Below are positions 53,436 through 63,413 of a DNA stretch of 64,000 nt, one piece after another. The translations under genes were made by a program, and so were the position numbers. This DNA comes from Acidimicrobiia bacterium (GTDB lineage Bacteria > Acidobacteriota > Terriglobia > Bryobacterales > Bryobacteraceae): assembly GCA_016871315.1 (NCBI GenBank), contig VFZE01000010.1:1-64000 (forward strand), written 5' to 3'. Each line of letters opens with the position of its first letter. Position 1 is the stretch's first letter. The notes under the pieces are model-generated. The model saw only the letters and a list, made by a program, of their open reading frames with translations. It was not told the DNA's origin and ran no database searches.

Positions 53436-54665
53436 ATGGAGTTATTCCTGGCCCGGCAACCGATCTTCGACAAGGAACTCCGAGTTTACGCATATGAGCT
53501 GCTGTACCGAAACTCAGAAGAGAACCGGTTCAGCGCGTCCAACGATGGCAACGCGAGCATGGAGGTAATGAGCAGCAGCCTGGTGGCGTTCGGGCTGGAT
53601 AAAGTGGCGGGGCAGAGGGCCTGTTTCCTGAACGTGGACAACCAGCTGTTATTGGAGTCCTGCCACACGCTGGTGCCCGCATCGCGGTTCATACTGGAGA
53701 TCCTGGAAACGGTTCCGCGGACGGAAGAAGTCATCGAAGCCTGCACGCGGCTGCGCAAACTGGGCTACAAACTGGCGCTGGATGATTTCGACGGCAACAT
53801 GTTGGGGGATCCGCTCCTGAAACTGGCGGACGTGATCAAAGTGGACTTTCGAGCAACGTCGCGAGCCGACCGGCAGCGAATCCTGAAAACAACTTCGAAG
53901 TATCCGGCGGTCCTGTTGGCGGAGAAAGTGGAAACGCAGGAGGAGTTTCACTGGGCGCGCGAGTCTGGCTTCGAGTATTTTCAGGGCTTCTTTTTTGCCC
54001 GGCCGTCGCTGATGCGGTGTAAGGACATACCCGGATTCAAGCTGAACTACGTGCGGATCATTCGCGAAGTGCATGAACGGGAAATTGACATTGAGCGTTT
54101 GGCGGTTCTTGTGCGCCGCGAAGTGAGTCTGCTTCATCGCCTGTTACGGTACATCAACTCTCCCCTGTTCAGCTTCCGCAACCGGATCAGTTCGGTACAG
54201 GAAGCGTTGACGCTGCTGGGCGAAAAGGAAATCAAGCGCTGGGTCTGCCTTGCCACGCTTCCTTCCCTCGCCAGCGATAAGCCGGCCGAACTGGTGGTCA
54301 ACTCCATGGTGCGGGCGAAGTTTGCGGAAAACCTGGCGATAGCCGCCGGTATGCGGAGCCGCAGTGAGGAACTGTTCGTCACGGGGATGCTCTCTCATCT
54401 GGACGCGATGCTTGACAGGCCCATGCCGGAAATTCTCACCGAGATTCCACTGCCGGAAACGATCCGCAATCTGCTCTGCTCGCCGGACTCAGCAGAAGGC
54501 ACACAGGGTCATGTGTTTGAGATGGTCTTGCGGCATGAAGCTGCCGATTGGCCGGCTCTGGAGAGGATCTGTGTCCACCTCGGCATCTCCCCTGCAACAA
54601 TCAGGGAAGCCTACCAATCTTCGCTTCAGTGGGCCGCGGAGATCTACTCGGCAACCCCCGCCTGA
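53436..54665 (+). CDS. EAL-HDOD (YuxH-type) signalling protein, degenerate EAL
   Basis: The 409-residue cytoplasmic protein joins an EAL-like domain (about 1-195) to an HDOD domain (about 200-400). The EAL motif reads ELLYR instead of EAL-x-R, and the site is otherwise incomplete, so phosphodiesterase activity is unlikely and the domain may only bind. LALDDFDGN and KVETQEEF remain recognisable. HDOD proteins act as signal-transduction scaffolds. The start has no strong Shine-Dalgarno. It overlaps the convergent czcA gene by 22 nt. Confidence 0.87.
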   Translation: MELFLARQPIFDKELRVYAYELLYRNSEENRFSASNDGNASMEVMSSSLVAFGLDKVAGQRACFLNVDNQLLLESCHTLVPASRFILEILETVPRTEEVIEACTRLRKLGYKLALDDFDGNMLGDPLLKLADVIKVDFRATSRADRQRILKTTSKYPAVLLAEKVETQEEFHWARESGFEYFQGFFFARPSLMRCKDIPGFKLNYVRIIREVHEREIDIERLAVLVRREVSLLHRLLRYINSPLFSFRNRISSVQEALTLLGEKEIKRWVCLATLPSLASDKPAELVVNSMVRAKFAENLAIAAGMRSRSEELFVTGMLSHLDAMLDRPMPEILTEIPLPETIRNLLCSPDSAEGTQGHVFEMVLRHEAADWPALERICVHLGISPATIREAYQSSLQWAAEIYSATPA

Positions 54666-57600
54666 CGGCGGGAAAACCAGGGATAGATCAGCGGGACCAG
54701 AAACAGCGTCAGAAGCGTGCTGGTCAATAGACCGCCGATCACCACCGTCGCCAGCGGACGCTGCACCTCGGCGCCGGTGGAAGTCGCCGTCGCCATCGGC
54801 AGGAAGCCCAGGCTCGCCACCAACGCCGTCATGAGTACTGGCCGCAGCCGCAGTCCCGCTCCTTCCCGCACCGCCTCACGCACCGTCCTGCCCTCCTCGC
54901 GTAGCCTGTTGATCGCGCTGACCAGCACAATCCCGTTAAGCACCGCCACTCCGAAAAGCGCGATGAAGCCGATCGACGCCGACAGGTTCAGGTTCATCTC
55001 CCGAAGCCATAGAGCCGCCACGCCTCCCACCAGCGCGAAGGGAACGTTCAGAAGGATCAGCAGCGCCTGGGACACGCTATGAAAAGTGGCGTACAAAATG
55101 CCGAAGATGATGGCCGCCGTCAGCGGCACCACCAGCATCAGCCGCTTCATCGCGCGCTGTTGGTTCTCGAACTGCCCGCCGTAGTCAATCCAGTAACCGG
55201 GCGGCATCTCCAGCCGCGCGTTCAGCCGGTCGCGCACTTCGGCGGCAAAGCTGCCCAGGTCACGCCCACGCACGTTCGCCTGCACGACAATGCGGCGCTG
55301 CCCGTTCTCGCGGGAAATCTCCTCCGGTCCGCGGGCCCTCTTCACGTGCGCCAGTTGCGCCAGACGGACGCGTTCGCCCGCCGGCGCCGGGATCAGCAGA
55401 TCTCGAAGCGAATCCATATCCTGCCGGGACCGCTCCGGAAGGCGTACGACGATGTCAAAGCGCCGCTGATTCTCGATCAACTCGGAAACAGTCTTGCCGC
55501 CCACCACGGCTTCCAGACTGTCCCGTATATCGGTGATGTTCACCCCATAGCGGGCAAGCGCCGCGCGATCGGCTTCCACGGTCAATTGCGCCACCGCGGA
55601 GACCATTTCCATTTGCTCATCCACCGAACCGGGCACCGTAGACAGGGTCTGCAAGGCCGTCTCGGCAAGACGTTCCAGCACCTGCGGATCTTCGCCGAAG
55701 ATCTTTACCGCCAGATCTGCCTTTACTCCTGAGATCGTCTCGTCCAGCCGCATCGCCATCGGCTGCGTGAAACTCGACACGACGCCCGGCACCGGCTCCA
55801 GCGCCTTGTCCAGCGCTTGAATCAGCTCCTCCTTGCTAGTGAACCGCTTCCATTGGTCCCGCGGCTTCAACAGCACGTAGACATCGCCCTGGTAGATCCC
55901 CATGGCTTCGGTGGCAACATCGGGGCGGCCCATTTTGGTGACGACGCCGGACACCTCTTCAAAGCCGAGAATGATCTTCTCGATCTGCGTGCTGATCTTG
56001 ACCGATTCGGTGAGGGAGATACCTGGCATCTTCCGCGCCTCGATCAGAATGCTGCCTTCATCCAGACGCGGCATGAATTCGGTTCCGATGATCGTCAGCG
56101 AACCTATCGCCATCGCCACTATCACCGCCGCCACACCCACGACCACCGGCCGAACGCGGCCCAAGGCATCGAGCAAAGCCTGATAGCGCAGCTGCACCAC
56201 ATGAAACCAGTGCTGCTCGGCCTCCTTCACTCCCCGCGGCAGGGCGATCGCCGCCACCGAAGGAACCACCAGCAGAGCCAACAAAAGCGACCCGAGCAGC
56301 GCCGAACATACCGTGATCGCCATCGGCCGGAACATCCGGCCCTCCAGCCCTTCCAGCAGAAAGATGGGCAAGTAGACAGCGATGATAATCACCACCGCGA
56401 ACAGCACGGGGCGCGCCACCTCCTGCGCCGCCAGACGTACCCGCTCCGGCGCGTCAAACGGCCCTGCCCCTTGCGAGCGGTTGAGACGCCGCACCGAGTT
56501 CTCCATCATCACTACCGCGCCGTCGACAATCAGGCCGAAGTCGATCGCGCCCAGGCTCATCAGGTTCGCCGATACACCGAACAGCCGCATTCCGATGAAG
56601 CCCGCCAGCATGGACAACGGAATCACCGCGGCCACGATCAGGGCCGCCCGCAGATTCCCCAGAAACAGCAGCAGCACCAGCATAACCAGGAGGCCGCCAC
56701 CCAGCAGGTTATTCCTCACTGTGCGAATGGTCGCGTCGATCACCTCGGATTGATCGTAGAACGGCACGATGCTCACGCCTTTGGGCAGCTTCACCGAGGC
56801 CAGCCGTTCCTTCACCCGTTCGATCACCTGAAGGCCGTTCTCGCCTTTGAGCATGATCGCCATCCCGGAAACCGTTTCGCCTTTCCCGTCTCTAGTCGTG
56901 GCGCCCTGGCGCGGCATTGGCCCCAGTTTGAGCTCCGCCAAATGCCGCAGGAGAACGGGCGTGCCGGCCCGCGCCAGCACGACGATATTGCCGATCTCTT
57001 CCACCCCGCGCACCCGGCCCAGGCCCCGCACCGTGTATTGCTCCGCGCCATGCTCGATGAAACCACCACCGAAATTCTCGTTGTTGTCGCGGAGGCGCTC
57101 GTAGATGTCGCGCAGCGTCAGCTTGTAGCGCAGCAGGGCCACCGGATCCACCTCAATGTGGTATTGCCGCGTTTCCCCGCCCCACGTGTTCACCTCGTTC
57201 ACTCCGCGCACGGTGCGCAGCTGCGGCTTCAGCTGCCAGTCATGCAGAGTCTTCAGCTCCATGGGCGATAGCGGTCCTTCCACCGTGTATTGGTAGACCT
57301 CGCCGAATGCCGTCGCCAGAGGCCCCAGCGAAGGCCGGATACCCTCCGGCAAACGGTCCCGCACTTCCTGGATCCGCTCATTCACCAGCTGCCGCGCCAG
57401 ATAGATGTCCACCGAGTCATCAAACAGCACCGTCACCATGGACAAGCCCAGCTTGGACAATGACCGCACGCCATCGGCCTTCGGCAGCCCGATCAGCGCC
57501 GTTTCCACCGGAAAGCTGACCAACATCTCCACCTCCGCGGGCCCCATGGCCGGGCACTCGGTGACAACAACAACCTGGTTGTTGGTGAGGTCGGGAAACG

Positions 57601-57712
57601 CGTCAATGGGAAGATTGACCAGTGACCACCAGCCGTAGGCGATAAGCGCGGCCACACTGATGACGACCAGCCACCGGTTGCGCAGGAAGTAATCGATGAG
57701 TGAGGCCAGCAA
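54644..57712 (-). CDS. czcA: Heavy-metal RND efflux pump, inner-membrane subunit
   Basis: The 1,022-residue proton antiporter exports divalent metals with the adaptor and outer-membrane genes upstream. It has the RND layout of 12 helices with two large periplasmic loops. The HME-RND TM4 motif DFGLIVDGAVVMMEN keeps the Asp/Asp/Glu set seen in CzcA (CusA has Ala at the first), which favours Zn/Co/Cd/Ni-type substrates. The N-terminal SFPVETALIGLP and EMLVSF segments are typical. The start is TTG at 57712, whose Shine-Dalgarno (GAGGAA) is the end of the czcB coding region; one base separates the genes. It overlaps the convergent EAL-HDOD gene by 22 nt. Confidence 0.94.
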   Translation of the reverse strand: MLASLIDYFLRNRWLVVISVAALIAYGWWSLVNLPIDAFPDLTNNQVVVVTECPAMGPAEVEMLVSFPVETALIGLPKADGVRSLSKLGLSMVTVLFDDSVDIYLARQLVNERIQEVRDRLPEGIRPSLGPLATAFGEVYQYTVEGPLSPMELKTLHDWQLKPQLRTVRGVNEVNTWGGETRQYHIEVDPVALLRYKLTLRDIYERLRDNNENFGGGFIEHGAEQYTVRGLGRVRGVEEIGNIVVLARAGTPVLLRHLAELKLGPMPRQGATTRDGKGETVSGMAIMLKGENGLQVIERVKERLASVKLPKGVSIVPFYDQSEVIDATIRTVRNNLLGGGLLVMLVLLLFLGNLRAALIVAAVIPLSMLAGFIGMRLFGVSANLMSLGAIDFGLIVDGAVVMMENSVRRLNRSQGAGPFDAPERVRLAAQEVARPVLFAVVIIIAVYLPIFLLEGLEGRMFRPMAITVCSALLGSLLLALLVVPSVAAIALPRGVKEAEQHWFHVVQLRYQALLDALGRVRPVVVGVAAVIVAMAIGSLTIIGTEFMPRLDEGSILIEARKMPGISLTESVKISTQIEKIILGFEEVSGVVTKMGRPDVATEAMGIYQGDVYVLLKPRDQWKRFTSKEELIQALDKALEPVPGVVSSFTQPMAMRLDETISGVKADLAVKIFGEDPQVLERLAETALQTLSTVPGSVDEQMEMVSAVAQLTVEADRAALARYGVNITDIRDSLEAVVGGKTVSELIENQRRFDIVVRLPERSRQDMDSLRDLLIPAPAGERVRLAQLAHVKRARGPEEISRENGQRRIVVQANVRGRDLGSFAAEVRDRLNARLEMPPGYWIDYGGQFENQQRAMKRLMLVVPLTAAIIFGILYATFHSVSQALLILLNVPFALVGGVAALWLREMNLNLSASIGFIALFGVAVLNGIVLVSAINRLREEGRTVREAVREGAGLRLRPVLMTALVASLGFLPMATATSTGAEVQRPLATVVIGGLLTSTLLTLFLVPLIYPWFSRRQAGVAE

Positions 57713-57713
57713 G

Positions 57714-58922
57714 CTATTCCTCGGCCAGCGAACTGCGCAGCAGCTGCGATTTCAGAGTGAAGGCGCCGCGCGTCACCAGCCGGTCTCCTGGTTTCAGGCC
57801 GGAAACCACTTCCAGTTTGCCCCCGTACGCCGGCTTTGTCTCTACGGCGACCGCTTCAAACTGAGCCGGCGCTCTTTCCAGGAAGACGGCCGTTTGTCCC
57901 TTGATCTCCTGCAAGCTCTCCTCGGGAATCAGAACCGCTTCACCGCCGCCTGGCGTCTGAATCACAGCCTCGGCATACATTTCCGGCTTGAGCAGGTTGC
58001 CCGGATTGGCGAGCTCCACGCGGGCCTGCGCGGTGCGCGTCTCGGCGTCCAGTTGGTCCCCGATGCGCGTGAGGCGGCCGGGGAAAACGCGGCCGGGATA
58101 GGCTTGCACTGTTACGCTTGCCGGTTTAGGCGGCTTGATCAGGGGAAGGTGCTCCTCACCGGCGGCCGCCATCATCCAGATCTGCCCCAGATCGGACACC
58201 ACGAACATCTCGGAAGCGGGGGCAACCACGGTGCCCGGCGTCACCTTCTTTTCAATCACAGCCCCAGCCGCGGGAGCACGCACCGGAATCAGGTCTTCAT
58301 CGCCTTCATGCTCGCCCGCTTTATGATCAGGCGGCTCCTCGGCGGGCACGCCGAGATAATCCACCAGGTGCGTGCGGGCGCGCTGCACTTCCACTTCGGC
58401 CTGCAACACCGCCGACTGTGCGTTTTTCCAATCCGCCTCCGCCCGCTCCAGATCCTGCAGCGAACCCGCCTTCAACTCATACAGCCGCTGCGCGCGGTCG
58501 CGGAACCGTTTCGCGAAGCCTTCCGCCGTCTGCGCACGCGCTCTCTCGGAGACCGCCTTTTGATATTCCGCCCGGCCTTCATGCACGTCGTGGCTGTGCA
58601 TGCGCGCAAGCACCTGCCCGGCCTCGACACGATCGCCCACGGTCACGTATGTCTTCACCACGCGGCCGTCTGTCACCGCCCCAACAAACCATGTACGATT
58701 CACGTCCACGGTCAAACGGCCGGTTATGCGCACCTCCGCCTGCACGGCCCTTCGCGTTACCTCCTGCACCTCGATGCCCCCTAGCCGCAGCGCCTCTTCA
58801 CTCAAAGAGACTTGCGTCTTAGAGGGACCGTCTTCCGTCTTTGTTTCCGCCTGCACCACAGGCTCTTTGTTGCCGCCGCATGCGGCCAGCAAAAATATCA
58901 TTACCACCACCATCAGTCTCAT
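57714..58922 (-). CDS. czcB: RND efflux periplasmic adaptor lipoprotein
   Basis: The 402-residue membrane-fusion protein has a lipobox (FLLAACGGN), a beta-barrel/lipoyl/coiled-coil plan with a hairpin around HSHDVHEGRAEYQKAVSERA, and RAPAAGAVIEKKVTPG as lipoyl part. A short His/Asp/Glu-rich stretch (DHKAGEHEGDED) could bind metal, as in CzcB-type adaptors. It bridges the inner pump and outer channel. Its ATG overlaps the stop of the channel gene by 4 nt, and its stop is 1 nt from czcA, so the three are one operon. Confidence 0.92.
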   Translation of the reverse strand: MRLMVVVMIFLLAACGGNKEPVVQAETKTEDGPSKTQVSLSEEALRLGGIEVQEVTRRAVQAEVRITGRLTVDVNRTWFVGAVTDGRVVKTYVTVGDRVEAGQVLARMHSHDVHEGRAEYQKAVSERARAQTAEGFAKRFRDRAQRLYELKAGSLQDLERAEADWKNAQSAVLQAEVEVQRARTHLVDYLGVPAEEPPDHKAGEHEGDEDLIPVRAPAAGAVIEKKVTPGTVVAPASEMFVVSDLGQIWMMAAAGEEHLPLIKPPKPASVTVQAYPGRVFPGRLTRIGDQLDAETRTAQARVELANPGNLLKPEMYAEAVIQTPGGGEAVLIPEESLQEIKGQTAVFLERAPAQFEAVAVETKPAYGGKLEVVSGLKPGDRLVTRGAFTLKSQLLRSSLAEE

Positions 58923-60139
58923 TGCGGGTCCACTCCCATCGCCAGATCCAGGTTCACACGGCTCAGACGGAGTTCCGTGAGGCTTCGCAAATATGTGCTA
59001 ATGGCTTCATTGCGCACCCGCTGCGCGTCCAGCAGGCGGAGCAGATCCACGCCGCCTTCCCGATAGGCCGCTTCCGCAATCCGGTAGCCTTCCTCGGCTT
59101 GCTTCACCAATGCGGCCAGTGTACCCGCCAACTGTTTCCTGCGCATCTCGTAATCCAATCCCGCCGCCTGAACCTCCGCCTTTACCAATGCCTGCCCGGC
59201 CGCAAGGCTCGACTCCGCCATGCGGATCTCGGCCGCGGCCGAGGCAATCGCGCCCTGGTTGCGATTCTGAAACGGCAACTCCACCTGTACTGCCCCCAGC
59301 ATCGTGTTCATTCCTCCGGTCCGCTTCAGTCCGAACAGTGCGGTCAGATCCGGCCGAGAATTGGCCTGCTGCAAGCGGTGTTGTGACCGCCCGCGCTCTA
59401 CCTCCAGCCGCGCGATCTTCACTTCGCTGCGCTGCTCCAGCGAGGCCGCGGCATCTGCCACCACCGGCGTGGCCTCCGTTTCCACGCGGTCTGTCAAGGC
59501 CAGGCGGGGAAACTCGCTGCTCCCCATTTCGCGGAAAAGCTGAATCCGCGCCCGCTCGGCTTCCAGAAGCGCCTGGTTCATGCTCATCTGCATACGCTCC
59601 CCCTCCAGCCGGACGCGCAACAGATCGGCTTCCGCCATCGCTCCTTCCTTCACCCGGACTTCATGGTACTCGATGATCCTGTGGAGGTTTTCTCCCGCTT
59701 CCAGAAGCATCTCATAGCCGGACTTCGCGCCTGCCGCGCTCCAATAGGCCGCTGACACGCGAGCCGCAATTTGTTTCCGAAGGAGCTCCAGTTCCAGCTC
59801 CGCGCGGCGCACTCCGTAGGAGGCCACCTCCGCTCTCAGCCCCCTCTTGCCCGCCGTTTCAAAGGTTTTCTGCAGATAGGCGAACTGATCCACGTCGCGG
59901 GAGTAGCGGAACGGCGGATCCCCATGCGCCCGCAAGTTCTCGGTTTGAATCACCAACTGCGGATTTGTCGACAAGCCGGCCTGAAGCCGGTCTCCTCTGG
60001 CCACGGCGATCTTCTGATTGGCCGATTCCAGCAGCGGGTGCGCCGCCAGAGCTTGCCGGACCGCGTCAAGCAGGGAAAGGCTCACCGCCTGTTGTCCGAA
60101 CATCAACGGCGTGAACCACAGCCAGATGAATTTGCGCAT
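58919..60139 (-). CDS. czcC: TolC-family outer-membrane efflux channel
   Basis: The 406-residue product has a signal peptide (MRKFIWLWFTPLMFGQQ) and the TolC helical/strand repeat: LLDAVRQALAAHPLLESANQ at the start, and LRSLTELRLSRVNLDLAMG near the end. The two repeats with long alpha-helical barrels are expected for a trimeric channel. It is the first gene of the metal-efflux operon, 53 nt from the divergent phzF-like gene, and that short region must hold the operon promoter. No metal-responsive regulator gene is adjacent. Confidence 0.92.
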   Translation of the reverse strand: MRKFIWLWFTPLMFGQQAVSLSLLDAVRQALAAHPLLESANQKIAVARGDRLQAGLSTNPQLVIQTENLRAHGDPPFRYSRDVDQFAYLQKTFETAGKRGLRAEVASYGVRRAELELELLRKQIAARVSAAYWSAAGAKSGYEMLLEAGENLHRIIEYHEVRVKEGAMAEADLLRVRLEGERMQMSMNQALLEAERARIQLFREMGSSEFPRLALTDRVETEATPVVADAAASLEQRSEVKIARLEVERGRSQHRLQQANSRPDLTALFGLKRTGGMNTMLGAVQVELPFQNRNQGAIASAAAEIRMAESSLAAGQALVKAEVQAAGLDYEMRRKQLAGTLAALVKQAEEGYRIAEAAYREGGVDLLRLLDAQRVRNEAISTYLRSLTELRLSRVNLDLAMGVDPQ

Positions 60140-60192
60140 TCGAGCTAACCCACCATGCTACAACGTCAGGAGATAGATAGATACACTGGATT

Positions 60193-60978
60193 ATGGAACT
60201 CCCCCTGTACCAGCTCGACGCATTTTCCTCCCGCCAGTTTGCAGGTAATCCCGCCGCCGTTTGCCCTCTCCCCGAATGGCTCCCCGCCGAAACCATGCAG
60301 GCCATCGCCGCGGAAAACAACCTCGCCGAAACCGCTTTCTTGGTGGCCAACGGCGGCGCTTACGGCCTCCGCTGGTTCACCCCGGCCTGCGAAGTGGATC
60401 TTTGCGGCCATGCGACCTTGGCCGCCGCCTACGCACTGTTCCACTATCACGACGCCCCTGGGGAGGAAATCGTTTTCCACTCCCCGCGCAGCGGCGAACT
60501 CATTGTGCGGCGCCAGGGTGACCGGCTCTGTCTGGACTTTCCCGCCAGGCAGCCTCAGCGGTGCACGCCGGATCCGAGGATCATGGAAGGCCTGGGCGCG
60601 CAGCCTCTGGAGATTCTCGTCTCCAACTATTACTTGGCCGTGTTCGAGTCCGAGGAGACCATCGCCTCGCTGCAGCCTTCTTTTCCCGTGCTCAAGAATG
60701 TAAACCCAGGCGGTATTATCGTCACCGCGCCGGGCAAGGAAGTGGATTTTGTTTCGCGCTTCTTCGCTCCCGCCTTCGGCATCGACGAAGATCCCGTCAC
60801 CGGATCGGCGCACTGCTCACTGACACCTTACTGGTCGCGGAGACTGGGAAAGAAGCCGCTCACCGCGCGCCAAATCTCTCCGCGCGGCGGCGAACTGTGG
60901 TGTGAGGATCGCGGTGACCGCATCTGGATCGCTGGCCACGTCGCGCCTTACTTGAAGGGGACCATCTACGTCGGCTGA
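60193..60978 (+). CDS. PhzF family isomerase/epimerase
   Basis: The 261-residue enzyme has the two-lobed diaminopimelate-epimerase-like fold of PhzF. The catalytic glutamate lies in ENNLAETAFL (Glu46), preceded by FAGNPAAVC, and GHATLAAAYALF and GSAHCSLTPYW form the second lobe active site. Despite the name, phenazine genes are absent and its substrate is unknown. The ATG lies 5 nt after TACACT (60182-60187), so the transcript may be leaderless. The coding strand is C-rich, unlike genes to the left. It overlaps the convergent DinB gene by 13 nt. Confidence 0.9.
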   Translation: MELPLYQLDAFSSRQFAGNPAAVCPLPEWLPAETMQAIAAENNLAETAFLVANGGAYGLRWFTPACEVDLCGHATLAAAYALFHYHDAPGEEIVFHSPRSGELIVRRQGDRLCLDFPARQPQRCTPDPRIMEGLGAQPLEILVSNYYLAVFESEETIASLQPSFPVLKNVNPGGIIVTAPGKEVDFVSRFFAPAFGIDEDPVTGSAHCSLTPYWSRRLGKKPLTARQISPRGGELWCEDRGDRIWIAGHVAPYLKGTIYVG

Positions 60979-61457
60979 CGGTAGAACTGGATCAGGTCCA
61001 ACACCGGCGGCGTATGGCCCATCGAGCGCAGCATGCCGGAGACCTGGCCGCGATGATGCGAGCCGTGGTTCACCACATGCATCACGATCTGCCACAAGGG
61101 CGTCTCGAAAGGATCGCCCTTGAGGCTCTTGTATGGAATATTGCGTTGCACGGAAGCGTCGGTCTCGGCCGTAAGCAGTTCCTGCCATGCGGCGTGCACC
61201 TCAGGCCATTCCTTCTTCAGAACGGAGAGGTCGTGGTCCCGAGGATCGATAAACGATGCCCGTGGCGTACCGCGAACGCGGTGAATCCAAATACGATCGG
61301 CCGCGAATACGTGCACCAATGTGCCGAGAACGCTCTTATCCGCTGTGCCGAAGTCGCGGTTGAGGTCCGCCTCCGGCAAGCCTTCCGCCATCTCCACCAG
61401 CCTGGCGCTGGCCCAAGCCGAGTATTGAAAGTGCTGCTTCAGTTGCTCAGTCTTCAT
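60966..61457 (-). CDS. DinB-family protein
   Basis: The 163-residue cytoplasmic protein is a DinB-like four-helix bundle. Expected metal-binding histidines are seen in [14 protein letters not shown] and [18 protein letters not shown]. It begins [20 protein letters not shown]. Its 5' end overlaps the acetyl-CoA synthetase stop by 11 nt, so it is likely co-expressed. DinB proteins are metal-dependent transferases of mostly unknown substrate. It is the second DinB gene in the window but, unlike that at 29724-30269, has no signal peptide. Confidence 0.88.
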   Translation of the reverse strand: MKTEQLKQHFQYSAWASARLVEMAEGLPEADLNRDFGTADKSVLGTLVHVFAADRIWIHRVRGTPRASFIDPRDHDLSVLKKEWPEVHAAWQELLTAETDASVQRNIPYKSLKGDPFETPLWQIVMHVVNHGSHHRGQVSGMLRSMGHTPPVLDLIQFYRQPT

Positions 61458-63378
61458 CTTGTTGCGCCGCCAACCGCGTCACCACCGACATGTCCTCGAG
61501 CGTGGTCACGTCGCCAGCCACCGTGTGCGAGGTCACAATCTCGCGCAGCAGCCGCCGCATAATCTTTCCGCTGCGCGTCTTGGGCAGCGCATCGGTAAAG
61601 CGGATCTCCTCCGGCCGCGCGAACGCGCCGATCTCATGCGCCACCCACTGGCGCAATTCCACGCCCAGCTTCCGCGGATCGTGATCGCCCTTCTTCAACG
61701 TGACAAAGCAGCAGACCGCCTGCCCGGTGATCTCGTGCGGCTTGCTGACCACCGCCGCTTCCGCCACCGCCGGGTGCTTCACCAGTGCTGACTCCACTTC
61801 CATCGTGCTCAGCCGGTGGCCGCTGACGTTCATCACGTCGTCGACACGGCCAAGAATCCAGAAGTAGCCGTCGCTGTCGCGCCGCGCCGCATCGCCCGTG
61901 AAATAGACGCCCGGAACGCGGCTCCAGTATTGCTCCTTGTACCGCTCCGGATCGCCCCATATCGTCCGCAGCATGCTTGGCCAAGGCCGTCGAAGGATCA
62001 AATAGCCTTCCTTGCCATCCTCGACAGGTTTGCCGTCCAGGTCGACAATTTGCGGCAGGACGCCCGGCATCGGCAGCGTGCCAGATCCCGGTTTCTGCGG
62101 AACCGCGCCCGGCATCGGTGCGATCATGATGGCCCCGGTTTCCGTCTGCCACCACGTGTCCACAATCGGACAGCGTCCCTTGCCGATCACGCGGTGATAC
62201 CATTCCCATGCGGCGGGATTGATCGGCTCGCCCACCGAGCCCAGCAGCCGCAGGCTGCTCAGATCGTGCTTCTCCGGCCACTGCTCGCCTTGCCGGATCA
62301 GCGCACGGATCGCCGTCGGCGAGGTGTAGAAGATGTTCACTTTGTACTTGGCAACGATCGACCACCAGCGGTCGAACGCCGGCGTGTCGGGGGCGCCTTC
62401 ATACATCACGGTGGTCGTTCCCACCGAAAGAGGGCCATAGACGATATAGCTGTGGCCGGTTACCCACCCGATATCGGCCGAACACCAGTACATGTCAGAC
62501 TCTTGAATGTCGAACACCCACTTCATGGTCATCGTCGCCTGCAGCAGGTAGCCGCCGGTGGCATGCATGATCCCCTTCGGCTTGCCCGTGGTCCCCGACG
62601 TGTACAGCACGTACAATGGATGCTCCGCGTCGAGCTCCGCCGCCGGGCATTCCTCGCTCATGCCCTCCTCCAGTTCGTGCCACCAGTAGTCGCGCCCTTC
62701 CTTGATCGCGATTTGAGATGCCGTGCGGCGGTAGACGATCACTTCTTTCGCCGTCGGACAATCGCCCGCGGCCAGCGCCTCATCGACCGCATCCTTTAGG
62801 CGCACCTCTTTCGCCCTGCGCCAGCCGCCATCGGCCGTGATAACGACCTGCGCTCCCAAGTCCTGAATGCGCGCCTTCAACGCTTCGGCCGAAAAGCCCC
62901 CGAAAACGACGCTATGGGTGATGCCCAGCCGCGCACAGGCCAGCATCGCCACCGGCAGCTCCGGAATCATCGGCATGTAAATAATAGCCCGGTCGCCCGC
63001 CTTCAAACCCCGCGACTTTAGAACATTCGCGAAACGGCACACCAGACGCAGCAACTCCCCATAACTGATTTTTCGCGTGTCGCCGGGCTCGCCTTCCCAA
63101 AGGATCGCCGTCTTGTCCTTGCGTCCGCCATTCACGTGCCTGTCCAGGCAGTTGTAGCTGACGTTCGTCTTGCCTCCCACAAACCATTTCGCAAACGGCG
63201 GATTCCACTCAAACACGTGGTCCCACTTCTTGAACCAGTGCAGATTTTCCGCGGCTCGTTCGGCCCAGAACTCCTCCGGCTGCTGCTCCGCCCTCTCGTA
63301 AAGAGCACGGTAGGCGTCCATGCCGCTGACGTTGGCTTTCGCGACAAACTCTGGATTAGATGGATAGACGTGGTCCAT
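61447..63378 (-). CDS. acs: Acetyl-CoA synthetase (acetate--CoA ligase)
   Basis: The 643-residue ANL-family enzyme forms acetyl-CoA from acetate, ATP and CoA. The AMP-binding motif is [11 protein letters not shown], followed by [14 protein letters not shown], the acyl-pocket region [10 protein letters not shown], and the C-terminal [14 protein letters not shown], whose Lys is the site of regulatory acetylation. I chose the ATG at 63378 ([11 protein letters not shown]), the usual Acs start; TACAAT at 63400-63395 is a plausible -10, leaving a short leader. The longer frame to 63432 has no family support. It precedes DinB in an overlapping pair. Confidence 0.95.
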   Translation of the reverse strand: MDHVYPSNPEFVAKANVSGMDAYRALYERAEQQPEEFWAERAAENLHWFKKWDHVFEWNPPFAKWFVGGKTNVSYNCLDRHVNGGRKDKTAILWEGEPGDTRKISYGELLRLVCRFANVLKSRGLKAGDRAIIYMPMIPELPVAMLACARLGITHSVVFGGFSAEALKARIQDLGAQVVITADGGWRRAKEVRLKDAVDEALAAGDCPTAKEVIVYRRTASQIAIKEGRDYWWHELEEGMSEECPAAELDAEHPLYVLYTSGTTGKPKGIMHATGGYLLQATMTMKWVFDIQESDMYWCSADIGWVTGHSYIVYGPLSVGTTTVMYEGAPDTPAFDRWWSIVAKYKVNIFYTSPTAIRALIRQGEQWPEKHDLSSLRLLGSVGEPINPAAWEWYHRVIGKGRCPIVDTWWQTETGAIMIAPMPGAVPQKPGSGTLPMPGVLPQIVDLDGKPVEDGKEGYLILRRPWPSMLRTIWGDPERYKEQYWSRVPGVYFTGDAARRDSDGYFWILGRVDDVMNVSGHRLSTMEVESALVKHPAVAEAAVVSKPHEITGQAVCCFVTLKKGDHDPRKLGVELRQWVAHEIGAFARPEEIRFTDALPKTRSGKIMRRLLREIVTSHTVAGDVTTLEDMSVVTRLAAQQDED

Positions 63379-63413
63379 AGATTTTGAATTTGAGATTGTA
63401 CCAAAGTAGGCTG

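Noticed and set aside
55817-57271. Long plus-strand open frame (484 codons) over czcA
   Set aside because: It is antisense to a well-supported RND pump gene, and its His/Arg/Gln-rich product is the usual shadow of high-GC coding sequence.
60165-60182. GATA tandem repeat ahead of the phzF gene
   Set aside because: Only about three units; it overlaps the promoter and is too short to be a meaningful microsatellite.
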